The notes under the pieces: generated by a model
The model's database searches: none
Seen by the model: only the letters and a program-made list of their open reading frames with translations
What the model was told of the DNA's origin: nothing
Made by a program: the position numbers and the translations under genes
NCBI GenBank assembly: GCA_902168115.1
Contig: CABHPB010000072.1
Span: 1 to 64,000, forward strand
Direction of reading: 5' to 3'
Length of the DNA: 64,000 bases
Source: an uncultured Methylopila sp.
GTDB taxonomy: Bacteria; Pseudomonadota; Alphaproteobacteria; Rhizobiales; Methylopilaceae
In this document: positions 14,612 to 25,394 of the stretch, one piece after another
Layout of the letters: the number at the start of each line of letters is the position of its first letter
How positions within the stretch are numbered: position 1 is the stretch's first letter

Positions 14612-16552
14612 ATGACGACTCCGCGCGCATTCGTTGTTGCGCTCGCCGTGGCGTGCGGGTTCGGCGCCGTGCCGGCCGCGGCGCAGACAATTCCCGCCGC
14701 CGCCGACGATCAGGGCGTCCTGCTGGTCGGGCGCTACGCCGGCAAATGCGTCTCGCCTTCCGGCGAGAGCACGATCGCCGGCGCCCGGCTCGTCCAGACG
14801 ACATGTTTCGACCGGTCCGCGATGACCTGGAGCGTCGTACCGGCGACAGGCGGCTCGAGGCTCGTCAACCGCGCTTCGGGCCTGTGCGCCGTCGTCGTCG
14901 GCGGTTCCTCGGCGGACGAGGCCGCGGTCGCGCAAGCCCCCTGCGCCCAGCCCGGGACGATCGGCCTCTGGACCGTGCGCGCCAGCGCGGACTGGGTCGT
15001 CATCGCGTCGGTCCAGAGCGGCAAGTGCCTCGGCGTCAAGGACGCGTCGATCGAGGAGGCGGGGCCCCTCGTGCAGTGGACCTGCGTCGACGAGCCGAGC
15101 CAGCAATGGACCATGTCCGGGCCCGGCGCGCCGTCCGAGTGGGGACCGAAGATCGCGATGCCGATCGTGCCGGTCGCCGCCTCGACGTTGCGCAACGGCA
15201 AGGTGCTGACCTGGTCGTCCTGGAGCCGGTTCCAGTTCGCGCCGGACCTCGGCAAGACCTTCACTTCGATCTTCGATCCCGAGACCGGAACGGCGACCGA
15301 AAAACTCGTGACCAAGACCGGCCACGACATGTTCTGCCCCGGCACCTCCATGCTGGCGGACGGGCGCATCCTTGTGACCGGCGGCGAGTCAGCCTCCAAG
15401 GCCAGCATCTACGATCCGAAGACCAACAAGTGGTCGGCGACTGGCGAGCTCAACGTCGCGCGCGGGTACAACGGCGACACGGCGCTCTCGACGGGAGAGG
15501 CGCTCACCATCGGCGGCTCTTGGAGCGGCGGCCTCGGCGGCAAGATCGGCGAGGTCTGGAACCCGAAGACGGGAACCTGGCGCAAGCTGAAGGGCGTGTC
15601 TGGCGACGCGCTCGCAGCGGACGACCCCCTCGGCGATATGCTCGGCGACCAGCACATGTGGCTGTTCGGAGCTGACGACGGCTGGGCCTTCCACGCCGGC
15701 CCGAGCGCCGAGATGCACTGGGTGGACACGGCGGGGAAGGGGCGCATCGTCGCCGCCGGCAAGCGCGGCGACGACCCCTACAGCCAGAACGGCAACGTCG
15801 TGATGTACGAGGCCGGCAAGCTCCTGAAGGTCGGCGGCGCGCCGTCCTATCAGGTCGCGATGGCCACCAGCTCGGCCTACACGATCGACTTCTCGCGCGG
15901 ACCGGGAGGCCCGGTGAAGGTCGTCAGGCAGAAGCCGATGGCGTTCCCGCGCTCCTTCGCGAATTCGGTGGTGCTGCCGACCGGCGAAGTCGTGGTGGTG
16001 GGCGGGCAGGCCGTCCCCATCACCTTCACCGACTCGCACGCCGCCATGCTGGCGGAGATCTGGTCGCCCAAGACGAAGTCCTTCACGCGCCTCGCGGCCC
16101 TGTCGACGCCGCGCAACTATCACAGCATCGCGGTGCTGCTGACCGACGGGCGGGTGCTCGCCGGCGGCGGGGGCCTGTGCGGCGAGGGCTGCGCCGCCAA
16201 CCACCCGGACGTCGAGATCCTGACGCCGCCCTATCTGCTGAACGCCGACGGCTCGCCCGCCCCGCGTCCGACGATCGTCAAGGCGCCGAAGAAGGCGACG
16301 TGGGGCGAGACGATCGCGGTCCAGGCGGAAGGCTACGCGAAGTCCTTCGCGCTCATCCGCCTCAACGCCGCGACCCACTCGCTCAACAACGACCAGCGCC
16401 GGATGTCCGTGAAGGTGATGTCGGCCGACGGACCGAGCTTCCGGCTCAAGATGCCGAAGGACCGCGGAATGCTGCTGCCCGGCGACTGGATGCTGTTCGC
16501 CATGACCGAGAAGGGCACGCCGAGCGTGGCGAAAATTCTTCGCGTGCAGTGA
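14612..16552 (+). CDS. Secreted ricin-lectin/galactose-oxidase-like copper radical oxidase (small)
   Basis: 646-residue paralogue of the upstream oxidase. A signal peptide (about 1-25, ending PAAAQ) leads to a single ricin-type trefoil with three degenerate W repeats (MTWSVV, GLWTVR, QQWTMS), then the oxidase propeller and C-terminal DUF1929 domain. Active-site residues are all kept: Cys242, Tyr286, Trp304, Tyr503-His504 and His589. The 44-, 18- and 85-residue spacings match Fusarium galactose oxidase. ATG 14612 has AGGAAA five to six bases upstream. It probably arose by tandem duplication and has lost or never gained the second trefoil. The substrate is unknown; galactose-type sugars or simple alcohols/glyoxal are the family precedents. 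Confidence 0.9.
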   Translation: MTTPRAFVVALAVACGFGAVPAAAQTIPAAADDQGVLLVGRYAGKCVSPSGESTIAGARLVQTTCFDRSAMTWSVVPATGGSRLVNRASGLCAVVVGGSSADEAAVAQAPCAQPGTIGLWTVRASADWVVIASVQSGKCLGVKDASIEEAGPLVQWTCVDEPSQQWTMSGPGAPSEWGPKIAMPIVPVAASTLRNGKVLTWSSWSRFQFAPDLGKTFTSIFDPETGTATEKLVTKTGHDMFCPGTSMLADGRILVTGGESASKASIYDPKTNKWSATGELNVARGYNGDTALSTGEALTIGGSWSGGLGGKIGEVWNPKTGTWRKLKGVSGDALAADDPLGDMLGDQHMWLFGADDGWAFHAGPSAEMHWVDTAGKGRIVAAGKRGDDPYSQNGNVVMYEAGKLLKVGGAPSYQVAMATSSAYTIDFSRGPGGPVKVVRQKPMAFPRSFANSVVLPTGEVVVVGGQAVPITFTDSHAAMLAEIWSPKTKSFTRLAALSTPRNYHSIAVLLTDGRVLAGGGGLCGEGCAANHPDVEILTPPYLLNADGSPAPRPTIVKAPKKATWGETIAVQAEGYAKSFALIRLNAATHSLNNDQRRMSVKVMSADGPSFRLKMPKDRGMLLPGDWMLFAMTEKGTPSVAKILRVQ

Positions 16553-16635
16553 CGGCTGCGCGCGGCGGTTACGACTCCTTTGCCCGTGCGGGCGTAGCCT
16601 GACCAGCGACGCCGAACCTGCCGAGGTTGATTCAG

Positions 16636-17205
16636 ATGCGCGTGCAAGCCTCGATCCGCGCCGCGGTTTTCGCGATCGCCGCCGGCCTGTTCGGAGCGCT
16701 GGCGATCGCCGGCGCCGACGCCGATCCGATGACGCCGGGGCCCTTCACCCTGACCGCGGTCGACGGCTCGACGGTGGACGGGGCGGACCTCGACGGAAAA
16801 CCCTACGGGCTGATGTTCGGCTTCACCCATTGCCCGGACGTCTGCCCGACGGCGCTGGCCGAACTGACGACGGCGCTCGCCGCCTCGCCCAGGCTGCCTA
16901 AGGAGTTCCACGTCTATTTCGTCGCGATCGATCCGGAGCGCGACACGCCGAAGGCGCTCGGCGCCTATCTCTCCGCGTTCGATCCGCGGATCGTCGGCCT
17001 GACCGGCTCCCGCGAGGACGTCGCGACGGCGACGCAGGCCTTCGGGGCCGTCGCGCGCAAGCTGACGTTCAAGTCCGGCGACTACACGATGGAGCACACC
17101 GCGGCGCTCTACCTCGTCAACGGCGACGGCATGATCGCGGATCGGGTCTCCTTCAAGGAGCCGTCGGACGAGATGGCGCGGCGCATCGCCGCCGTGGCGC
17201 GCTGA
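16636..17205 (+). CDS. Sco1/SenC-type copper chaperone
   Basis: 189 residues with an N-terminal signal or anchor (about 5-28) and a thioredoxin-like Sco domain. The copper ligands are visible: CPDVC (FTHCPDVCPTA) and the distal histidine in YTMEHTAALYLVN. Sco proteins deliver copper, usually to cytochrome oxidase, across the periplasmic face. I see no oxidase subunit genes here. Instead the gene follows two copper radical oxidases by 83 bases on the same strand, so I infer that it loads them, as reported for Sco and GlxA in Streptomyces. ATG 16636 is chosen (GAGG nine bases upstream) over TTG 16627. Confidence 0.88.
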   Translation: MRVQASIRAAVFAIAAGLFGALAIAGADADPMTPGPFTLTAVDGSTVDGADLDGKPYGLMFGFTHCPDVCPTALAELTTALAASPRLPKEFHVYFVAIDPERDTPKALGAYLSAFDPRIVGLTGSREDVATATQAFGAVARKLTFKSGDYTMEHTAALYLVNGDGMIADRVSFKEPSDEMARRIAAVAR

Positions 17206-17439
17206 AAACCGGCGACCTCGACCGGGCGACTTGCGCCGGCCTTCGCGCATGCGAAAGATGAGACTTTCGGATGGCCGCCGCCGGCGGCCGCACGGGGTCT
17301 CAACCGGATGTCCGCAGGCAAGTCGCCGTCGAACAAGAAAACGTCTTCGAGCAGGAAGCCTGCGATCGCCGGCACGGTATCGGCGAAGGCGCGGAAAGCC
17401 GCCCCGAAGAACGGGGCGCCCGCTGCCGAGGACGCGCTG

Positions 17440-20400
17440 ATGACTGCCCGCAAGATCACCAAGCTGCTCGTCGCCAACCGCTCGGAGATCGCGATCCGCG
17501 TGTTCCGCGCCGCGACCGAGCTCGGCATCCGCACGGTCGCGATCTACGCCGAGGAGGACAAGCTCTCGCTTCACCGCTTCAAGGCCGACGAGGCCTATCA
17601 GGTGGGCAAGGGCATGGGTCCGCTCGAGGCTTATCTGTCGATCCCCGAGGTGATCCGCGTCGCCAAGGACGCCGGCGTCGACGCCATCCATCCGGGCTAT
17701 GGCTTCCTCTCGGAAAGCCCCGAATTCGCCGACGCCTGCGCCGAGGCCGGCATCCTGTTCGTCGGTCCGTCCGCCGACACCATGCGCGCGCTCGGCAACA
17801 AGGTGGCGGCGCGCAACCTCGCCATCGCGAACGGCGTGCCGGTGATGCCGGCGACCGATCCGCTTCCCGACGACGAGAAGGAGATCAAGAAACTCGCCGA
17901 GGAGATCGGCCTTCCGGTGATGCTGAAGGCCTCCTGGGGCGGCGGCGGGCGCGGCATGCGCGTCATCCGCGACATGGCCAAGCTCCCGCAGGAGGTGAAG
18001 AACGCCAAGCGCGAGGCCAAGTCCGCCTTCGGCAAGGACGACGTCTATCTCGAGAAGCTCGTCGAGAAGGCCCGCCACGTCGAGGTGCAGATCCTCGGCG
18101 ACCGGCACGGCAACGCCGTGCACCTGTTCGAGCGCGACTGCTCGGTGCAGCGCCGCCACCAGAAGGTCGTGGAGCGCGCCCCGGCGCCCTATCTCGACGA
18201 CGCGCGCCGCGCCGCGCTCTGCCAGAGCGCGCTGAAACTCGCCCGCGCGACCGATTATCTCGGCGCCGGCACGGTCGAGTACCTGATGGACGCCGACACC
18301 GGCGAGTTCTACTTCATCGAGGTCAATCCGCGCGTCCAGGTCGAGCACACGGTGACCGAGGTCGTCACCGGCGTCGACATCGTGAAGGCGCAGATCCGGC
18401 TTGTGGAAGGCGCGCCGATCGGCTCGGAGGAATCGGGCGTTCCGGCGCAGGACCAGCTTCGGCTCAACGGCCACGCGCTTCAGTGCCGGGTGACGACCGA
18501 GAACCCGGAAGACAACTTCATCCCGGACTACGGCCGCATCTCGGCCTATCGCGGCGCCATGGGCTTCGGCATCCGCATCGACGGCGGCACGGCCTATTCG
18601 GGCGCGGTCATCACCCGTTTCTACGATCCGCTGCTGGAGAAGGTGACCGCCTGGGCGCCGACGGCCGAGGAAGCCTGCAAGCGCATGAGCCGCGCGCTGC
18701 GCGAGTACCGCATCCGCGGCGTCGCGACGAACCTCGCCTTCCTCGAGAACGTCGTCGAGCACCCGATCTTCCTCGCGGGCGAGACCACGACCCGCTTCAT
18801 CGACGACACGCCCGAGCTGTTCGAGTTCTCCAAGCGCCAGGATCGCGCGACCCGGCTGCTCACCTACATCGCCGACGTCACCGTCAACGGCCATCCCGAG
18901 ACCAAGGACCGCGCGAAGCCGAAGCCCGGCGCGCTCGCGCCGAAGGCGCCGATCTTCGCGACCGCGAAGGAGGAGGCGGGGCCCGCGAGCGGCCATCTCG
19001 ACCTTGCGCCGGGCTCGCGCCAGCTGCTCGACAAGCTCGGCCCGAAGAAGTTCGGCGAGTGGATGCGCAAGCAGAAGGCCGTGCTCGTCACCGACACGAC
19101 CATGCGCGACGCGCACCAGTCGCTGCTCGCGACCCGCATGCGGACCTTCGACATCGCGGCCTCGGCGAGCTCCTACGCGACCGGCCTGCCGAACCTGCTG
19201 AGCCTGGAATGCTGGGGCGGCGCGACCTTCGACGTCGCCATGCGCTTCCTGACCGAAGACCCGTGGGAGCGGCTGCACAAGATCCGCGAGGGCGCGCCCA
19301 ACATCCTGCTGCAGTGCCTCGTGCGAGGCTCGAACGGCGTCGGCTACGCCAACTATCCGGACAACGTCGTGAAGCGCTTCGTCCACGAAGCGGCGGCGAA
19401 CGGCATGGACGTCTTCCGCGTGTTCGACTGCCTCAACTGGCTCGACAACATGCAGGTGACGATCGAGGCGGTGAACGAGGCCGGCAAACTGTGCGAGGCC
19501 TCGATCTGCTACACGGCCGACATCTTCGACGCGTCGCGCTCGAAGTATGACCTGAAGTACTACGTCAAGCTGGCTAAGAAGCTTGAGAAATCCGGCGCGC
19601 ACGTCCTCTGCGTCAAGGACATGGCCGGCCTGCTGAAGCCCGCCGCCGCCCGCGTGCTGGTCAAGGCGCTGCGCGAGGAGATCGGCCTGCCGGTGCACCT
19701 TCACACCCACGACACCTCGGGCGTCGCCGGCGCTTCCGTTCTCGCGGCGGTCGACGCCGGCGTCGACGCGATCGACGTCGCGATGGACGCCATGTCCGGC
19801 ATGACCTCGCAGGCCTGTCTCGGCTCGGTCGCCGCCGCGCTGAAAAATTCTCCGCGCGATCCGGAGCTCGACGCCGACGCGATCCGCCAGATCTCGCTCT
19901 ATTGGGAGGCGGCGCGCGCGCAATACGCCGCCTTCGAGAGCGACCTGCTGGCGCCGGCCTCGGAGGTCTATCTCCACGAGATGCCGGGCGGGCAGTTCAC
20001 CAACCTCAAGGAGCAGGCCCGCTCCATGGGGCTGGAGCGGCGCTGGAACGAGGTCGCCAAGACCTATCGCGACGTCAACGACATGTTCGGCGACATCATT
20101 AAGGTGACGCCGACCTCGAAGGTCGTCGGCGACATGGCGCTGGTCATGGTCTCGGCCGGCCTCACCCGCGCGGAGGTCGAGGATCCGAAGGTCGAGGTGT
20201 CCTTCCCCGAAAGCGTCGTCCAGCTGATGAAGGGCGAGCTCTCCATGCCGCCGGACGGCTTCCCGGAGAAGATCCAGAAGAAAGTCCTGAAGGGCGAGAA
20301 GCCGCTCAAGGAGCGCGCCGGCGCGCTGATGAAGCCGGCGGACTTCGACGCGGTCCGCAAGGAGGCCGAGGAGAAGGTCGACAGGAAGATCACCGACGCC

Positions 20401-20925
20401 GAGCTCGCCTCCTACCTCATGTACCCAAAGGTGTTCTCCGACTTCGCCGCGCAGGAGAAGAAATACGGGCCGGTCTCCTGTCTGCCGACGCCGGTGTTCT
20501 TCTACGGCGTCCACGCCGGCGACGAGATCTCGGTCGAGATCGAGCGCGGCAAGGTGCTGGTGATCCGCTGCCAGGGCGTCGGCGAGACCGACGAGGAGGG
20601 GCAGGTCCGCGTCTTCTTCGAGCTCAACGGCCAGCCGCGCAGCGTGAAGGTGCCGAACCGCACCGCCGCCAATGTCCGCGAGGCGCGCAAGAAGGCGACC
20701 GACGGCGACCCGTCCCATGTCGCGGCCCCCATGCCGGGCATCATCTCGACTGTCTCGGTCAAGGAGGGCCAGAAGGTCGAGCAGGGTGACGTGATCTGCT
20801 CGATCGAGGCCATGAAGATGGAGACCGCGCTCCACGCCGAGCGGGGCGGCGTGATCAAGGAGGTGCTGGTCTCGCCCGGCACGCCGGTCGACGCCAAGGA
20901 CCTGCTGGTCGTGATCGGGGACTGA
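17440..20925 (+). CDS. pyc: Pyruvate carboxylase
   Basis: 1161-residue single-chain, biotin-dependent enzyme making oxaloacetate from pyruvate, bicarbonate and ATP. Domains in order: biotin carboxylase (KLLVANRSEIAIRVFRAA, ATP-grasp loop ASWGGGGRGMR, EVNPRVQVEHTVTE), HMGL-like carboxyltransferase (TTMRDAHQSLLATRMR, HTHDTSG), PYC/OADA domain and a C-terminal biotinyl domain with the attachment motif EAMKME. I chose ATG 17440, with GAGGA seven bases upstream, which starts just before the conserved domain. An upstream in-frame ATG at 17308 would add 44 Lys/Ala-rich residues with a poor ribosome site. It is a cytoplasmic anaplerotic enzyme. Confidence 0.95.
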   Translation: MTARKITKLLVANRSEIAIRVFRAATELGIRTVAIYAEEDKLSLHRFKADEAYQVGKGMGPLEAYLSIPEVIRVAKDAGVDAIHPGYGFLSESPEFADACAEAGILFVGPSADTMRALGNKVAARNLAIANGVPVMPATDPLPDDEKEIKKLAEEIGLPVMLKASWGGGGRGMRVIRDMAKLPQEVKNAKREAKSAFGKDDVYLEKLVEKARHVEVQILGDRHGNAVHLFERDCSVQRRHQKVVERAPAPYLDDARRAALCQSALKLARATDYLGAGTVEYLMDADTGEFYFIEVNPRVQVEHTVTEVVTGVDIVKAQIRLVEGAPIGSEESGVPAQDQLRLNGHALQCRVTTENPEDNFIPDYGRISAYRGAMGFGIRIDGGTAYSGAVITRFYDPLLEKVTAWAPTAEEACKRMSRALREYRIRGVATNLAFLENVVEHPIFLAGETTTRFIDDTPELFEFSKRQDRATRLLTYIADVTVNGHPETKDRAKPKPGALAPKAPIFATAKEEAGPASGHLDLAPGSRQLLDKLGPKKFGEWMRKQKAVLVTDTTMRDAHQSLLATRMRTFDIAASASSYATGLPNLLSLECWGGATFDVAMRFLTEDPWERLHKIREGAPNILLQCLVRGSNGVGYANYPDNVVKRFVHEAAANGMDVFRVFDCLNWLDNMQVTIEAVNEAGKLCEASICYTADIFDASRSKYDLKYYVKLAKKLEKSGAHVLCVKDMAGLLKPAAARVLVKALREEIGLPVHLHTHDTSGVAGASVLAAVDAGVDAIDVAMDAMSGMTSQACLGSVAAALKNSPRDPELDADAIRQISLYWEAARAQYAAFESDLLAPASEVYLHEMPGGQFTNLKEQARSMGLERRWNEVAKTYRDVNDMFGDIIKVTPTSKVVGDMALVMVSAGLTRAEVEDPKVEVSFPESVVQLMKGELSMPPDGFPEKIQKKVLKGEKPLKERAGALMKPADFDAVRKEAEEKVDRKITDAELASYLMYPKVFSDFAAQEKKYGPVSCLPTPVFFYGVHAGDEISVEIERGKVLVIRCQGVGETDEEGQVRVFFELNGQPRSVKVPNRTAANVREARKKATDGDPSHVAAPMPGIISTVSVKEGQKVEQGDVICSIEAMKMETALHAERGGVIKEVLVSPGTPVDAKDLLVVIGD

Positions 20926-20949
20926 GGACCGATCTGGCCCTGTGAATAG

Positions 20950-20985
20950 CGGGAGCGCGCGAGGCGAATCGCCTTGCCGCTCCCG
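20950..20985 (+). terminator. Compound hairpin between pyc and dnaG
   Basis: CGGGAGCG (20950-20957) pairs with CGCTCCCG (20978-20985), and an inner AGGCGA/TCGCCT pair extends the structure. It lies 24 bases past the pyc stop. No T-run follows, so termination strength is uncertain. Confidence 0.45.
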
Positions 20986-21048
20986 GCGGACGGTCGGACG
21001 ACCTATATTGAGGGCCGATCCTCACCGACCCGAATCGCCGCGCGCCCG

Positions 21049-22962
21049 ATGCGTTTCACGCCAAGCTTCCTCGACGAACTGCGCCAGCGGCTTCCGGTTT
21101 CGGACGTCGTGGGCCGGCGCGTCAAGCTGAAGCGGCAGGGGCGGGAATATGCCGGCCTGTCGCCCTTCAACGCCGAGAAGACGCCGTCCTTCTTCGTCAA
21201 TGACCAGAAGGGCTTCTATCACTGCTTCTCGTCCGGCAAGCACGGCGATGTCTTCAAGTTCCTGATGGAGGTCGAGGGCGTCTCCTTCCCCGAGGCGGTC
21301 GAGCGGATCGCCGAGATGGCGGGCGTGCCGATGCCCAAGGACACGCCCGAGGAGGCGCGCCGCGCCGAGGCGCGGGCGAGCCTGCTCGACGTCATGGAGA
21401 TGGCGGCGAAGTTCTTCGAGGCGCAGCTTCAGGACCGCGTCGGCGCCTCCGCGCGCGGCTATCTGGCCGGCCGCGCGCTCAGCCCCGCGACCCAGCGCGA
21501 TTTCCGCATGGGATACGCGCCAAACGACCGGACGGCGCTGAAGCGCCATCTTGCGTCCAAGGGCGTGCCGGTCGCCGACATGGTCGAGGCGGGACTGCTG
21601 GTTTCGGGCGAGGACGTGCCGGAGCCGTTCGACCGTTTTCGCGACCGCGTCATCTTCCCGATCCAGGATCGCGGCGGCCGGGTTATCGCCTTCGGCGGCC
21701 GCGCCATGCAGGCGGATGTGCCCGCAAAATACCTGAACTCGCCGGAGACGCCGCTCTTCCACAAGGGCGCGACGCTCTACAACCATCACCGCGCCCGCGC
21801 GGCCGCCCACAACGCGGGGACCGTCGTCGCCGTCGAGGGCTATGTCGACGCTATCGCGCTGTCGGCGGCGGGCGTCGGCCATGTCGTCGCCCCTCTCGGC
21901 ACGGCGCTGACGAGCGACCAGCTCGAACTGCTCTGGCGCATGGCGCCGGAGCCGATCCTCTGCTTCGACGGCGACAAGGCCGGCCGTCGCGCGGGCTTCC
22001 GCGCGATCGAGACGGCGCTGCCGCTGCTCCAGCCGGGCCGCTCGCTCCGCTTCGCCTTCCTGCCCGAGGGGCAGGACCCGGACGATCTTGTGCGCGCCGA
22101 AGGGGCCGGCGCCGTCGAGGCCGCCTTCGCCTCCGCCGCGCCGCTGGTCGACATGCTGTGGGCGCGCGAGTTCGACGCCGGGCCGACGGACACGCCCGAG
22201 CGGGCGGCCGCCTTCGAGCGACGGCTGCGGGAGGCGCTCGCCGCGATCCGCGACGAGACGGTGAAGCGGCACTACCAGATCGCGATCGAGAGCCGGCTCG
22301 CGCGGTTCGGCCGGCCCGAGCCCGCGCGGCGCGGCGCCGCCGGGCCCCGGCAGGCCTCGGGCGCGCGACGATCCGGCCAGCCGCGCCGCGGCGCGCCGGC
22401 GGAGGCGCCGATCGCGCCCTCGGCGCTGCTGCGGCAGAGCCCGATGGTCGGCGCCGGCGCCGGACGGCTCGCGGCCCGCGAGGTCGCGCTGGTGGTCGCT
22501 ATGATCGAGCATCCGGCCTTGCTCGACGAACTGGCCGAAGCCTTCGCCGAACTCGAGTTCGGCGCCCGCGAGCTCGACCGCCTGCGGCGCGCGGCGCTCG
22601 ACGCCTATGCGGGCGGCGCGTCCGACGGCGCGGCGATGCGCGAGGCGATCGTGGCGTCGGGCGAGGGCGCGGCGCTGGAGCGGGCCGACGCCGCGCGGCT
22701 CGCCGGCGATTGGTGGGCGGGACCGGAGGCTGATCCGAGGGACGCATCAATGGGCTGGCGTCACGCCTGCGCCTTGCACTACAAGGTGCGGGCTCTAAAT
22801 ACGGAGCTCCGAGCGGCCGAGCAGGATTTCGGGCGGGATTTCACGGACGGCAATTTCCGCCGGATCGTCGAAATTCAGCGCCAGCTCGCCACGACGGAAG
22901 GTGCGGAGGCGGCCATCGAGGGATTTGGCGGAGCCTCTGGCCGGACGGTCAGGCCGATCTGA
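21049..22962 (+). CDS. dnaG: DNA primase
   Basis: 637-residue primase that lays RNA primers at replication forks. The N-terminal zinc-binding-type domain (1-95), catalytic core and Toprim domain (VVAVEGYVDAIAL with the key Glu, LCFDGDKAGRRA with the metal-binding acids) and a C-terminal helicase-interaction region are in the normal order. The zinc site is unusual: of the four CHCC ligands only Cys59 remains (Ser38, Asn41, Ser62 replace the others in GLSPFN and YHCFSSG). ATG 21049 begins directly at the conserved MRFTPSFLDELR. The dnaG-rpoD neighbourhood is the usual macromolecular synthesis arrangement. Confidence 0.95.
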   Translation: MRFTPSFLDELRQRLPVSDVVGRRVKLKRQGREYAGLSPFNAEKTPSFFVNDQKGFYHCFSSGKHGDVFKFLMEVEGVSFPEAVERIAEMAGVPMPKDTPEEARRAEARASLLDVMEMAAKFFEAQLQDRVGASARGYLAGRALSPATQRDFRMGYAPNDRTALKRHLASKGVPVADMVEAGLLVSGEDVPEPFDRFRDRVIFPIQDRGGRVIAFGGRAMQADVPAKYLNSPETPLFHKGATLYNHHRARAAAHNAGTVVAVEGYVDAIALSAAGVGHVVAPLGTALTSDQLELLWRMAPEPILCFDGDKAGRRAGFRAIETALPLLQPGRSLRFAFLPEGQDPDDLVRAEGAGAVEAAFASAAPLVDMLWAREFDAGPTDTPERAAAFERRLREALAAIRDETVKRHYQIAIESRLARFGRPEPARRGAAGPRQASGARRSGQPRRGAPAEAPIAPSALLRQSPMVGAGAGRLAAREVALVVAMIEHPALLDELAEAFAELEFGARELDRLRRAALDAYAGGASDGAAMREAIVASGEGAALERADAARLAGDWWAGPEADPRDASMGWRHACALHYKVRALNTELRAAEQDFGRDFTDGNFRRIVEIQRQLATTEGAEAAIEGFGGASGRTVRPI

Positions 22963-23147
22963 CGCGCGGCGGTCCTGAGCGGTCGGGACCGGCGATCGCG
23001 TTTGTCGCCGTTGGACCTGTTTGGTTAACAGAGGCGTAAGGCGATCGAGCCGTAACTGAGTTGATGTGAGTCGTCACGCTCCGGGAAGAGCGGAGCGGCG
23101 ATGGCTGGAGAGGATCGGCGGCGCGGCCGGTCCGGAGACGAGAACGA

Positions 23148-25145
<1,998 letters not shown>

Positions 25146-25172
25146 AGAACCGCGCAGGCGATCGACGTGTTC

Positions 25173-25200
25173 AAAGGGCCGCTCGAAAGAGCGGCCCTTT
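25173..25200 (+). terminator. Intrinsic terminator of rpoD
   Basis: AAAGGGCCGCTC (25173-25184) and GAGCGGCCCTTT (25189-25200) form a perfect 12-bp stem with a GAAA tetraloop, 27 bases past the rpoD stop. The stem ends in TTT and the A/T flanks would serve in either direction. Confidence 0.85.
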
Positions 25201-25394
25201 CGCGTTACCTTCTGGAGATGAACGCCCCGACCGCCCTTGCCGAAGGCCTGCCGCGCCGCCGCTTCCTCGAGGATCTCTGAGGTCGGCGGTCTACCGTCGT
25301 ATCCTCGCAAACGGCCTTTTGAACGTCGGCCGGTTCACGAAGCGTCTTTGGTCGCCACATAAGGGCGCGAAGCCTCGCAACGTCTGGACGTGAC

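Noticed and set aside
17274-17290. GC-rich palindrome (GGCCGCC/GGCGGCC) before pyc
   Set aside because: Short and low-complexity; expected by chance at this base composition.
16333-20835. 1500-codon open frame on the minus strand opposite pyc
   Set aside because: Antisense shadow of a certain gene in GC-rich DNA; the composition is Arg/Ala/Asp-rich with no domain.
25218-25280. 20-residue ORF (MNAPTALAEG...) after the rpoD terminator, resembling the N-terminus of Uma2-type proteins
   Set aside because: Too short, no proper ribosome site spacing, and the resemblance is limited to a PRRRF-type motif. It could be a gene remnant, but cannot be supported.
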